Source: Lichenostomus cassidix
Lineage: Eukaryota; Chordata; Aves; Passeriformes; Meliphagidae
Direction: 5' to 3'
Assembly: GCA_008360975.2 (NCBI GenBank)
Contig: CM039182.1
Span: forward strand, 107,064,443-107,128,442
Length of the DNA: 64,000 nt
Shown: positions 50,301 to 62,919 of the stretch, in pieces
How positions within the stretch are numbered: the first letter of the stretch is position 1
Layout of the letters: the number at the start of each line of letters is the position of its first letter
Made by a program: the position numbers and the translations under genes
The notes under the pieces: generated by a model
Told to the model about the DNA's origin: nothing
Seen by the model: the letters and a program-made list of their open reading frames with translations, nothing else
The model's database searches: none

Positions 50301-52514
50301 TTCCTCTATTTTTCAGGCCTTGCATTGCAGTGAACCACTGCATGACAAAAGCCTGGAAAATCTTAGAAACCACTAGGGTGACCAGATCAATGTCAGCTTT
50401 CTAACTTTCCAATTTGAGCTCATTTCCCACACTTCCTTACTTCCACTCCTACCTTAAAGAGGACAGATGCATCTCTGTGACCTGTTTTGACAGACTTTCA
50501 ACTGTTCTTTGTGTTTTTTTTCACATATCTTGCCGTTCTTACCAAAGTTGAAATCTCAATATCCCAGTAGAGCAGCTGGAGTCTGATAAGCTATTACAGC
50601 AAACTAATGTTGTCTCAAAATTAAACTATAGTGCTGAGGTTTGTGTGGAGGAATACATTTCTATTACTTGATAAGATGCAGATTTTTCCTTTGCAGGTTG
50701 TATTAACAATGTTTTTTCCTTAACAAATACATGTTCTCTTCCTCCATTGCTTTTATCCTGACTGATAAAACCACAAATATCCTTGTTTTCCCAAAGCAAT
50801 CAGCTTTCAGATGTTTCAGTTACAGCCAAGAAGCTTTTATTCTACCAAGTGTCTAAAAAAAAGACAAAAGGAAAAGTACTTTTTGAAAACTTTTACAGTG
50901 AAGATATCATTAAATGAATTAGCAGTTTATTAATTTTACCTAATATTTGGACATTATCTGTCACAGCACAAGTTTCTTGCTAAATTTCACTAACACCCTA
51001 CCTCTCCCAGATAAGGTGTAAATTAGTCCTTCTTGCCTAATCTTGTGTGTGTTCATGCCAATGCACCCCTTTATTTTGTATACTCTGTTAATAAAATGTG
51101 TCATTTATGCTCTACCGATGTTCCAAACTTAAACCATGTGTCTTTTAGCCTTTAGTGATTGCAAGCTTAGCTGTCAAGTGACCATAGTAATTGGTAATAT
51201 AAGAGTCAGATTCACTGGCTACATCTCACTGTATTATTACTCAAAGCAAAAAACTCACATGAAATCTACTCATCAATTTGGAGCCATATTTAAATAATGA
51301 CAGGGATCTCACTCTCTTGTGCAGGGGCTTTTTAAGTCATTCTGTGCTCGGTAGTGTGGCTTTTGCATGCTAATTTTAGCCATTTAACCACATGGTTGAG
51401 AGGAGAGGAATTTCTGTTCCAGCTCCTACAGCAGCATGTACTTTTTTCCCAAGTGCTTCCTGATGTAGTGATTGTCAGAGTAGCTGAACCAGTTGGAATG
51501 AGAGGGTGGGAGTGCTGGTGTGGAGCTGGTGGTGGCCTGGGTGTTTGCTGTGTGCTGCCAACAAACTGCTGGTGCTTTGAATGCGCATTGTCTACTCCTG
51601 TTAACATCATTTAGGCACTGTGTGGTGGTGAGAATGCCAGAGGTCATCAGTGCCAGGTCGAGCCTGAGCGTTGTGTTTCCCTAATTGCAACAGAGGCCAT
51701 TTTGGCTGCAGCTCTGTCGTAGATAGGGCATGACATGCCTGTGTGCACTGTGGCCTCATGATTTTCCATCTCTCTGAAAGCTTGGGTCTTGCATGAATTT
51801 CCTTTTGAGCAAATATGCTCATAATGTTTGAGTTTGCAGGCTTATCCTTATTGGTTTTTATTTCAGGGAAATACAAACCATCTGTTATAAGTTATTCAAA
51901 TAATATATATTGGTTTATGCAGAAGTGCCTATATCACTGAACAAACATTATAAAGTAAATTAATGCCCACTGTTCCTACTTTTGTTGATTTAAAAGTTTC
52001 TAGAACTGAAGCATTGATATCATTTAATCTGAAATGAATAGTGATTGTGACAGGAAGGGAGGTTACATTTCTGAATATCACTTATTCAGGTGCCTCAGCT
52101 GTAATGAACTGCACCACCTTCCACCAGTGATAAACCTTCAAAACAAAAGCATGCTAAATGCAAGTACACAAAGAAAAGAAAACACATGAGTTGTCTCACT
52201 TATTTCAAGTACTTACATATATAAATATAAACTCCGGCAAACCAGGGCCCTACATGGGTTTGTGCAAATCCAAATGTCTGTGTATTCCTGAAGCAAGGAC
52301 TTCTTTAAACTTAATTTGGTTTGTTTCATAGTATGATAACACTCTTTAGGTAAAGTTGCTGAAAGATAGTTCAATGAATTTGATGAATGTTGGGAATAGA
52401 CTGAATTTTATTTTAAATATTTTCAAATATAAGTAAAGAAGGTTTAAATAACCCTGAAAATTGCTTGGAAAAAGATTTAAGGATGCCTGGATTTTCTTTG
52501 CGTGCTGGAAAAAT
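47389..52514. other. AT-rich non-coding stretch, no gene seen
   Basis: No supported gene or repeat family. A 7-bp inverted repeat (CCCTCAA 47389-47395, TTGAGGG 47406-47412) directly abuts the provirus end. 51350-51650 is somewhat richer in G+C, with several overlapping short frames (up to 92 codons) on both strands and no domain. The rest is featureless to the eye. Confidence 0.6.
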
Positions 52515-52572
52515 TAAAACCCTGCCATGAGACAGGGCAGGTTTTACCTCTTCACCTGTCTGAAGAGGTAAA
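52515..52572. other. Two overlapping hairpins
   Basis: Hairpin A pairs TAAAACC-TGCC (52515-52526, one bulged C) with GGCAGGTTTTA (52536-52546) around a 9-base loop. Hairpin B pairs TTTACCTCTTCA (52543-52554) with TGAAGAGGTAAA (52561-52572), 12 exact pairs around a 6-base loop. The arms share 52543-52546, so both cannot be fully formed at once. No transcript is known from the sequence. It may be a quasi-palindrome hotspot or a small structured RNA. Confidence 0.7.
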
Positions 52573-55342
52573 TTATACCTAAAGCCAGTTCATTGTAAGC
52601 TCCCCATCACACTTGAAAACAAGTTAAAAAGGCAGAAATCCAAATCAAACTGAACTCATCCCCCCTAATATGTCGCAATGGGATATGGAATGGTTGTGCT
52701 GTGTGAGATTTATGATTGCACCAGTTTTGTTCAAATGTAGAGACAAGGGTGAATATTATTGTCTGTGTGGTGGGCTTAGATGTGACCCTGTAGCTCTCTT
52801 TGAGCAGTTGGAAGGCACCAAATTGCTGTTCCACAGAAGCAGCTGGGAAGTATCAGCTAAAAAGAGCTCTAAATACCTCTCCCTTCATCCTAGTGTGGAT
52901 GTTATACTGGGAAATATCTTGAAGATATTGAATTTGGACATAAAAAGCAATAAAAGTTTGCTAAATTTGTCATGTTACAGTGTCCTAAAAACCCAGGTGT
53001 CCAGCAGCCCAGGGGATGACATGAGCACAATAGTGACCCAATTTCATCCATTTTTTCCAGGGAGATAATGGAAAGGATAAGAAATTGAGTCTGAATAGGC
53101 TAGAAATAATGAAATGACACATACAGATTAGAAAAAGTATAGTGAACTATATGTGCACACATTTCAGACAAAGATATGGTCACAAGATTCTCATTTGTGG
53201 TTAAATTTTTGCACAAACACTTGGCAAAATGCACAGCTGAGTAATGTAATAGGTGGTATGGCTTATCTTTCCTTTAGGAAGTGTAAGGACACAGGTGTTT
53301 TCTTTGTGTTCCAGCAACACTAATGCTTGGTAGTGTAATAGATAATGCCAGACTTGTATGTAGGAAGAAGAGAGGAAAAGTGTGAATGAAAATGTTAACT
53401 TTTTGTAAAACTCAGAAAAGGCTCAGTGGGAATTCAGGTCTGCTCTTATTTTAGCGGGTCTGATCTATTTGTAATGGTAATAATGATAATAACAACAAAG
53501 CAGCATTATATTAGTATTAGTATTAGTATATTTGTTTGATGTTCAATGACAGATGATTGATCCTAGGAACAATGGGCTTTCGTACTCATTATAGCCATTT
53601 TCCTGGAGCTATTCAATGCTCTGGAGTCCTTGCATCTCATCTCCCTCCAAGCTTCCTTTAGTCTGTGAGGACTTTATGGTATAGCTTCCTTACTGAGGAG
53701 CAGCACTCTTGGGAAGAATAAGGTTTGACTCCCAGAACTGATGGAAGGTTTAGAAGAAAAATGTCATCCTCGAGAAGACACAGGTTGGATAGGTGAGTGG
53801 GCTTCCTAACAAAGTTTATCTCAGAGGCATAGGACTGCAAGAGAAAATTGAGTTAAGCTTGATGAATCTTGCATTTAATTTTGGGCTGATTGAAGAATGG
53901 AAAAGGAGCTGTGTTTTGGTTGTTGTTTTTCCCTTCTCCACCCAGAGAGCCATTTTCAAACAATGTGAATAACTACTTGTTTCTTCCAGAACTGATGAGA
54001 CCTCTGAAATGGCCATTTTTCATTTTTTCTGCCAGTGAGAAAATTGAGTATTTGAAAGCAAGCTGAGTTCTCTGCAGGAAAACCACCAAGCAGAAGATAC
54101 ACAACTCAAGGGGAAGATTGCTGTGCTCCAGTATTTTGTTACCTCTACACTATGGATGCAGGAGACCCTCTGTGTGTGCCATGGGCACTTTCCGACCCCA
54201 CTTCACACTTTCTTCATTCACCTTCTGGCTACCACACAAATGCAAGGAACCTGTATCCAAAAATCATGCCATTGGGGTGATTTCTGGATTGTAAGATAAG
54301 CATAGGCAACTTTCCTGAATTTGGTACCTTTTGGTTCTTTTAATGGTAAAGATTATACAGATATATCCTTCAAGAATAATTTTCCAAGCACAATCACAAT
54401 TTGGGACACCTCTGAAATTTCTACTGTACCTTTTGGTAACACAGTAGGGTGCAGATTGTAGCCCAAAAAGGGAAATACCAAAAGCCCATTTGCTAGATGT
54501 CCATTGTGTTTTTGAAGAGTTTTTAAACTCTTAAAACATTAAAATAAGCATTAAAATAGTTTATTTATCTGTATCTACCTGTATCTAAAAGATGCAGACT
54601 ATTTTAGGATTAAATAATGCCATTTAAGATCTTGTAGAAGGACTTGTTAGCTGAAAAAAGAAAAAAAAAGGCTTTTTAGATAAAAAGTCTGAAAGAAATA
54701 GCCTTAAAAGTTTCAGAAACTCTTTATTTTTCATTTGACTAGACTGAAATTTTCGCATATATATATATAAACATACCTATAAATTTTTCAGAAGTAAACC
54801 AATAAAAAGATCGTACGTCTGGAATGAAAGTTATATCAGCAACACACAGACGTGCCACATTTCTTTGTGTGAAGTCCTGGCAAGCATAAGATGTGCTAGG
54901 AATTCAAGATAAAGCCTCAGATTTCATCAGGACACCAATTACTGTGTATGAGTTATGAAGCACTTCTATTGTTTTCCTCTGAAATATTTTTTTGAGTGAG
55001 TTTAGCACACATGAAAGATATGAGAATGACAGCTCCAGAGAATGAGGGTTTCTGTTTATCTCTATAATAGGCAAAAAAATCAGGCAGCTGAGTTGTGAGT
55101 TTCCACAGCACAGTTCTGTGAGGAAGCTTCTAGGACCGAGAGCACAGTAATGTACTTTGACCTTTATTGAATAACCGAAAGAAACCATATAGACACTGTC
55201 AGTCAAAATAATCACTATTACCAAACATCTCCTGCATGCAAACCTAGTTATGTGTATTCACAGCTTTTTTGACTAATTTTCAAAATAGACAGAATGAACC
55301 CACATAGAATAGTCGTATAGAACTAAAGAGGATATTATCCTC
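52573..55342. other. AT-rich non-coding stretch, no gene seen
   Basis: Contains the longest plus-strand frame outside LTRs (52670-53068, 132 codons). It has many Cys and hydrophobic residues but no domain, signal peptide or splice context I can recognise, and is probably chance. A TTAGTA repeat lies at 53509-53530, and an 8-bp hairpin AAGAGTTT/AAACTCTT near 54517-54534. Confidence 0.55.
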
Positions 55343-55356
55343 TTTTTTTTTTTTTT
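55343..55356 (+). repeat. T14 homopolymer
   Basis: Fourteen consecutive T bases. No retroposed gene is recognisable beside it. Confidence 0.85.
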
Positions 55357-55663
55357 ATACTACAGTGAGTGGGTTTATGTTTACAGGTTTTGACCTCTCC
55401 ATTTACACTGCTACAGTGATATCCATTAGTGGCAAAAGAGGTTTCTTTTTTGTAGATGTTTGCAGAAGCAGCCACTTCCATACCAACTCCAGAAGCACTG
55501 CAGCTGAAATACAACCACTGGACTGTAACAATGACACAACAAAGCAACAGGAACAGGCCAAAAGTTGTATTGTCACTAAAAGCCCACACCATGGCTTAAT
55601 AGTCTTTCTAGCTGTTTTGGTAACACAGCAACAGGAAGTCGGTTCAATAGGCAAAACTGGGGT

Positions 55664-55863
55664 GAGGTTTTTTGTTTTGTGGGTGGTTGTTTTGTTGGGG
55701 GTTTTTTTTGTTTGTTTTGGTTTTCTTTATTCGGTTTTTTTATAGTTGGGCTTTATTTCTTTAGTTTTTCTTCTTTTTTTTCTGCTTTTTAATTTTTTTT
55801 CTTTATTTTCTATTATTTTCAAAAATATTTTTCTTCTTCTTTTATTTTTTTCTTATTTTCGAT
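55664..55863 (+). repeat. T-rich low-complexity tract
   Basis: About 200 bp composed mostly of T with G (first third) then T with C and A (rest), in TTTTG, TTTCTT and TTATTTT words. It is strongly strand-asymmetric. A 126-codon frame (55365-55745) runs into it and gains its Phe/Val/Leu-rich end from the tract. Confidence 0.9.
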
Positions 55864-57896
55864 TATTTACATCAGCAGCAGACACAGAATATTGGTGACC
55901 AGATCACTCTCAGTTCTATCATGTTTATGCACGTCTAACTAAACAAATGAATAGTCATCTGTTTAAATGTAGGGACTGTCCTTGTGCAATCCAGTCCTTC
56001 AGACACAACATCACCCTTCTTTATACCTAATTCAAGGTTTTAATAGAGTGCCAGCATCTAGAATGCAAGCTACTGTTCCCTAGAAACCCTTGGATAAATT
56101 ATAAGATGTGAATGCCTCTCAGTGAGATTTTGCAAACAAGATGAAGAAAAAATTAATGGCCATCACTAGCTGTATGTTTTCAGCAAAATACGCTCCAGGG
56201 TATATTGACATTTGTCAATTAACAATTAATCACCCTGAAACACCCAGTGTGGACGAAGAAGGATGACAAGCATTTCCACAGTATAGCTGTTGGAGAAAAC
56301 TTTAATTATCTATATTACTCTAAATTATTGGGGATGTGAAAGGAAGGGCTTATCCTGCTTCTCTTCGAGATAGGTGCTTTGAGATGACTCCCATTTTCCT
56401 CCACAACTTTCTAGAAAGACATCCCAGCCCCCCTTTCATCATCCTATTTTGTAATCAACAGCCTTGTGTTTTGTTATATAAGCCTGTGTTTTGTTATATA
56501 GGATTCAGGCATCTCGGGACAGTATTGCTATAAATCTTGATGGATGACAGAACATCGAATGAATTGCTGTAAATATTAAGTGGCTGTATTCTGGCACTGC
56601 TGAAGAAATTCAGCAAGCATATAAAATGAGATGGCAAAATGTAAGCAATATGATAACAATAACTGAAATCTGAGGCCCAGTTAAATAATAGACATGCTAA
56701 GTTTTGTTGCTGAACTTTAGTTTCCCAAACCAAGAAAGGGAAGTGGAGTACAGCTAGAGAGAAATCTTTCCAGCATGACAGTGTGTTGTCGCTCATCACA
56801 CTGGATTAGTTGCAATAAATTACTCTCTTTCCTTCCTGGGATTTAGAATTTTTGATTCAAAAGGTTATTTGCAGTCCTGTGTTTTTCTATTCCTTTCATC
56901 CTTTCTTTAATGAAAACAAAGACTATTTTCATTTTAGATAAATTACTCATAAATAAACCTCAAACACAGGTCTTTATTGTAGGCTGTTACAAAAAATTGG
57001 ACTGATATTCACCCTGATCACTTAGGGCTCATACTAATTTTTGGTTTCCAAATTTTTCTAAAAATTCCAAGTATTTTTAGAATTAAGCTCTGCATGAGTT
57101 TTAGTAGGATTTTTGACAGGAATCTTTTGGTGTTCAGGGTGTGGTTTAGATGCACAGGTTTCAACACTGAGATGATGTGTGTGTTAGTGTAGATAAATGT
57201 GTCTTTCTCTTTAAGCACATAAGTAGTCAATCTGTTTTCAAGTCTCCTGCCTAAGAGCAAGTCTGTATTTATGTGGAATAAACAAGGACCTTGTTGGAAA
57301 GGAGGTCCATGTCACAAGAATGAACATAGCCTACACCAGTCACAAAATAACACATCATTTGCTTCAAAATAATGTATGTAGTGTTTTCTATGAAATGTTT
57401 ATGACATATCTTGCCTTGGGGCTTTTGCTTCTGCTTTCCCACTCACTTGGTAAGTTCCTCTGCTGGGGGCCCACCTTCTGTCAAAACCATTATTTGGAAA
57501 TGTCACTAGAATAATGACATAAGAGGGAGGTGAGAAGCTGACATATGAGGCTCTACTTACAGCAAGACTCTGTTGCTCATCTGTGATAGGAACCTGTGAG
57601 AGAAAGAACAGAAACTCTCTCTTTTGAAAGGGTAGAATCAGTTCATGTGGAAGGGATGAACTACTAATTCCAGATATGTGACAGTATATTTTATTGTGTC
57701 CATAATTCTACACAAAAATTTGGGGTGTATTCACAGCACATTTATAGCTCTCTCAAGCTCCGTGGATTCCAGTGTCTTGGTCTTATTTCAGATTTGTATA
57801 CTGTCTTGTAATCTGTTACACCAGTTTTATGTTAATGAATCAGGCTCTAATTCTGAAATGATATCTGCCATCTTTTAATTCTACTGTACATCACCT
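55864..57896. other. AT-rich non-coding stretch, no gene seen
   Basis: No gene seen. The longest frame is 101 codons (56494-56799, minus). It contains an exact 16-bp repeat TGTGTTTTGTTATATA at 56465-56480 and 56485-56500. Confidence 0.6.
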
Positions 57897-58127
57897 GGCA
57901 GCTGCATATGTAGCTGCCATGTAATTTATACTTTGCAGGTGTTGGTAACTGCATGTCAGAAAACAGAGAGTTGCATGGATGTATTTGGTAATTACTGTGT
58001 TACTAACAGGGTAATTGCACACTTATTTCTCTCTACAAATTACATGGTAGTCGCACTCAGAATTACCATTAAAGACGTCTTCAATAGTTGCCAGTAAATA
58101 ATTGCCTTTTAATTACGATATAATTAC
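57897..58127. promoter_or_regulatory. AATTAC/GTAATT motif cluster with E-box palindrome (candidate enhancer)
   Basis: A 22-bp palindrome with one G-T mismatch (57897-57918) contains CAGCTG and CATATG E-boxes. It is followed by eight AATTAC or GTAATT words: 57921, 57988 and 57990 (the palindrome GTAATTAC), 58011, 58038, 58061, 58111 and 58122. By hand estimate, well under one is expected in this length at the local base composition. TAATTA/AATTAC cores are typical of homeodomain sites and E-boxes of bHLH factors, so an ancient developmental enhancer is plausible. There is no gene in the window to assign it to. Confidence 0.4.
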
Positions 58128-61100
58128 ATGCTTATTACTGTCTGATAGGATAAAGCACTACTTGATTTTGTATACTTTGTGCCATTGTCACAGCAGCCAA
58201 AGGTCCATGGATGTCATTCACATGAGCACTGTCAGTGGCAACTCACCAAATTTTTGAAAGTGTGTTTAACTGAGAATAGGAAATGGATGTCTCTAAGGAG
58301 GTGATACCCCTCTTTGAGGAATCAGTTTAACTTGTTAACAAAGCACCTCTCAGTTAAGGTTAGGTCTGCCATGGTTTTCAAACATCATTGTGACTCCTCT
58401 GTTTTAAACTGACAGGAATGGGGTCCATGGGTGGACCAAGGATAAGCATTTGCACAGGGACTTCCACCAAGAAAATTCCAGCTCAAAGCTCCAAATAATT
58501 GTATGTCACTTTCCCATGGACAGTGGTCAACTCTCACCCAATAGTTGACTCTAACTGCCTTACAATACTCTGGCTACAAATTCGAGAACCAAAGTAGTAT
58601 AAAGTTCATAAGAAGTGAGGAAAAGCAGAATATTCAAAAGATAGATCTGTTTTCAGGTGGGTCCACTCAAATGAATCCCAGGAAATCTAACGGAATCTGT
58701 CAACATATCATGCCAGTAGCAAAGACAATTCCAGATCTCATGATGAAATAAAACTTATAAATTCTGCTAAATTTTCTAAACTTTCTCAGCCATGAGTGCT
58801 TTCCTCTCTGAGCCTGGCCTGGAGGAGCTACAAGGTGTTATCCACAGCATTATCTTACCAAGAACCACAGACTTGCTGAGATATGGGTGAGAATGATTAA
58901 GTAATTTACTGTAAGATTTTAGAGTCTGGTTTATTGCAAATACAATAAGAAATTTGCATGAGGTTCAATTAATTATCAAGATTTGGATAGCCTGAGTTCT
59001 GCAGATTGGTAATCACAGTTTAAACAAATAGGTACCATTTTCAACCATTTAGTGCATGCTGTGCTATTCAACATGCTTTACAAGTGAATGACATTCTTCC
59101 TGTGATTCTGTATAGAAAAACAAAACAAACTAAACAAAACCAGGCACTGAAAAAACTCAATCTCTGTTTTGACTTCCAAGGTGTAGAAAGCTTTTCTGTT
59201 TGCTTGTTTATCGTCCTCCCTTGTGGCACATTCAGGCTGTGCTTATTCTTATACATTGCCACTTTCAATAATGTTCTGATTTGCAGATAGTGGGGAAAAT
59301 ATTTTCTATTTCAAGTTTCAACCTGAATTTGATCTTTCATGCAGGCAGAAAGTGAACTGATTAAATGTAATAGAGATGTAAATGTTTCAGCTAATCAGGA
59401 ATATTGAAAAAAGATAAATACTTTCAGTTAACCTTCAGCTACATTTTCATAAAGTCCTGCCCGTAGTCCACTCTACTGACATTTTCCCCCTCAAGGATAG
59501 TTTATATCTTGCTCACAAATCATCTTATCAATAGATCAAGCTGAAATGCAAAAAGCAGTCAAGAGTTACTGTGAACAGAGTTGCTGAAACCATTATCTTT
59601 TTCAAATACTCCTTTGATTTCAGTTAATTTAAATCTATTTTAAAGGTTTGGCAATACAGCAATAGGCTAAAATAATGAATTTCTTTGTGCTTAACTAATA
59701 ATATATTTTGTTTGAGCTCAGAATTTTCAAAATTATTTAGCATGCATGACATGTTGGCAGTCTTAATTTTCAGGAACTTCCTTTTAATCTAAAATATTGC
59801 ACTTTATTTTTGGAAGTGAATTGCTGGGGTGGAGAACAAACTGCAGACCACTCAGTGGTATTGCAAATAATTCAAAGGGAAATGCAGTGTATGAAAGCAG
59901 CATCATTTGCTAAAGGGCATTTGCTAGCAAACAGGAACATGGACAGCTGGCTCTACTGGCCATTCTACTGGCTGAGATGAACTCTGCAGCATAACAAAGT
60001 CTTGTCTGTACTGGGATTTAGAAATTAAAGACCTTCTACTGAAATAGCGTATTAAGAATTGAGTGTTTAAGAAAACAAGGAGCTGCTGGACTCCCAGTAG
60101 TCTCAGAAGCCAACATCAAGTGGGCAAAACAATGCTTTCTTCATGGACTTCTGGATGTCTAGCATAATTTCACTGGAGTGTATGCTATTTGTATACTGAC
60201 AGTTTTCACTAACTTTTTTACCTTTATAGTGTTGAAAACCTCTTTTGATTATTTGCTTATGATCCATCCCCTACATAAACCAAAATAAATCTGCATCATG
60301 CTTTCTTTAAGCTTGGAGGGGTTAACAGGAGATTCTAACTCTACTGGCAGGGAGAGAAACACAATCACAGGAGCTCCCCAGTTCAGCATTATGTCTCCAC
60401 TTAGAGGCTACATGATCATACACACCACGTTCTTGGAGCAAACTTTTTCACCTTCAAAGCTTTTTGCTGAAGCAGCAATATTCCGTCAAGAGCATCGAAG
60501 CAGAGGAATGTTATAGACTGGAGAGGAGCAGCAGCTGATCTGGAAAAAGGACCATTTCAACTTGATGCATTCATCCTAAAAAGAATCAAGCAAGACTTCC
60601 ATACCACATGGTCTTGATTCATGTATGCTCCTTTACTGGAATAATTGAACCTGGAGGAGTTCAACTTATCAAAAGAAACATAAAACACAGGAGGAAAACA
60701 AAGAAGAGGGTGGAAAAATCTGGTGAGCTGGGGCAAACTGCTACAAAGCAGATCTGGTTCTGCAGCTTGTTTTTGTCTTACATGTCAGTGATTTGAGTAA
60801 CTTGTATAAGATTTCAGTATTTCAGGTGCAATGCATCAATAGCAACCCTTCCTCTGTTTCCCTTTTCCATCCTGTCTATTTAGCTTGTCATTTGTCTGAC
60901 ACATGGGCTCACCTCAGTGTCTGTTTATAGAATTCCAGTTTTGATGGGGGTGTCTGGCTGACACTAGTAATTGATGGTAGTAACACAAAACAGAAGCCTT
61001 TTGCATGGACCTTTCCTGTGTGGCCAGTATTTACAAGTGATTACACATGGCAAGCACAGTGTGTTACCCACTTGCTCTCTCTCCACAGAACCTTTGTTTC

Positions 61101-62882
61101 CAGTTTCTTTTCATTTGCTGAACTGTCTTAGCCTACACTTTTATGCCTCCTTTTTTAACTGTACTTTTGATTTAATCTCTTTGTACCTCTAAACATAACT
61201 ATAGGTTCAATGCTTCCTGGACTTTTTATACATATAGAACTGATGTTTTACAGGTGTGGCTCCTTATGTAACCATAATATTTTAAGCTTTCCTGTAGCCT
61301 CATAAAAAAATAATAACCCCCCCAACATGTAATTAGGCTATTGTAATGTATACAGTGGGTTTGGGCTTTGCTCTTAAGAGTAACAGAGAATATTATTTAC
61401 TTACCAGTGACAGTGTGCTGTATCTGTGCATTGTTTGGACAGAAAGGCTCAGAAGAAATGGATTTTCTGAAAAAAGCTGGAGTGAATGGAGCTAACTGCA
61501 AAAATAGTGAAGTGGTGCTGCTTGTACATGTTTTATTTGTCAGTTTATGGAAGGAAGTTGAAAATTCAGCTGGAGATGAAGTGCAGCAGGAAAAAGAGGG
61601 GTATGAGTAAAGCTACAAAGATGGAAAAGTATGAAAAAGTGTATGAGGAGCAGGTAGTTTGGTAGGCTGTATTGTCTGAGTAGTCAGTAATGGGAGGTGA
61701 GAGAATAGGTGGGAAAATCTGGAGGTGAGGATGAGCAGTTTTAATTTTAATTGGATGAGGAATCCAAGAGGAAGGTGTCAGCAAGGGACATTCAGGCAGC
61801 CATTTACTTCCAGAATTTTCTTCTATCCTTTTTCAAAAAGCTACCCATCTTGGCCAAATATTCAGAATTTCTTTTACAGGCATTGTCACAAAGACACACG
61901 TGATCAGTTGTCTATAAATTGAAGCTGGTCTGATATTTTCCTCTAACTGTGGATTTGGACACTGTAGAGGAAAAAGACATATTGCATGCACATACTGTAC
62001 AGAAAAATCTGGTAACAAACAACTATAGGCTGACTAACAAAGACTGTTACATCATATCCAGAAAGAAAGAATGATTCCAGGCTGACAGCATTATTTTAAT
62101 TTTATGATAACATGCCTCTAAAATGTGTTATGACTAATCATTTGAAAAGTTAACATTTGTTTTTGAATGAGTGGACTTGGGTAGGCATAAGAAAGAATAT
62201 ACTCTCTACCAGCAAACCATTTTTATATTAGTCAAAGCAAAAGCTTCACAGAAAATGTATGTAAATCACTAACTTTCAGGGCACCGAAGGGAATGTACTT
62301 CATGCTATAACTTAAATACTAATGAAATCAAGTGAAAATGATAGTCATTAGTCAGCTGTGCCTTGATAGGGTTCCCTGTGGACTGATACAAATTCACCAT
62401 TAGAAATGGATTCTCTCACAGTCCACAGTGAGCATTTAATCCCTCTGCAAAGCAGATTTAAATTTGATGTTTAATATGTCGGTTTTTCATTTCAGGTCTC
62501 TTATGTTTCCATATTTGCAGCTTGTGTTTAATCTTTTTTAAGTCACTCTAAGTTTTTTATCTCATTCTCTCAGTTTTATGTGCATATTATTGGCCTATGC
62601 GAATCATACAGCCACAGGTATTAATGATAATCAGTGAAAGTGAACTAATTAGCACAGAGCTCAAAATAATGATGTCTCTTACAAGCCAAATGACCCACTT
62701 AGGTTTCAGTTCATAAAAGGAAAGAGTTTTAGGGATAGCATCTTGAAAGGTGTCCAAGAAAAGGACAGCCATAAACAATTTTCATCTCTTTACTTATAGA
62801 AAAATAATTTAAAATACTTTTTCTAGCATCTGATCCTGACAGATTTTTTGAAAATAAGTAAACAGAGGCTCACGTGTCCATG
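58128..62882. other. AT-rich non-coding stretch, no gene seen
   Basis: No supported gene. The longest frame is 80 codons (61368-61610, plus), without a domain. A 10-bp exact inverted repeat CTGTGGACTG (62376-62385) / CAGTCCACAG (62419-62428) has a 33-bp spacer. Nothing else stands out. Confidence 0.6.
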
Positions 62883-62919
62883 CACACACACACACACACA
62901 CACACGTTCACACACACAA
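62883..62919 (+). repeat. (CA)n microsatellite
   Basis: CA dinucleotides run from 62883 to 62905, interrupted by GTT, then continue to 62919. Likely polymorphic in length. Confidence 0.95.

Noticed and set aside
52670..53068. 132-codon plus-strand frame with several Cys residues
   Set aside because: The Cys spacing fits no zinc-binding motif I know, and the length is within what chance gives in 64 kb on six frames.
55365..55745. 126-codon plus-strand frame
   Set aside because: Its C-terminal third is translation of the T-rich tract and the rest overlaps two minus-strand frames; no domain seen.
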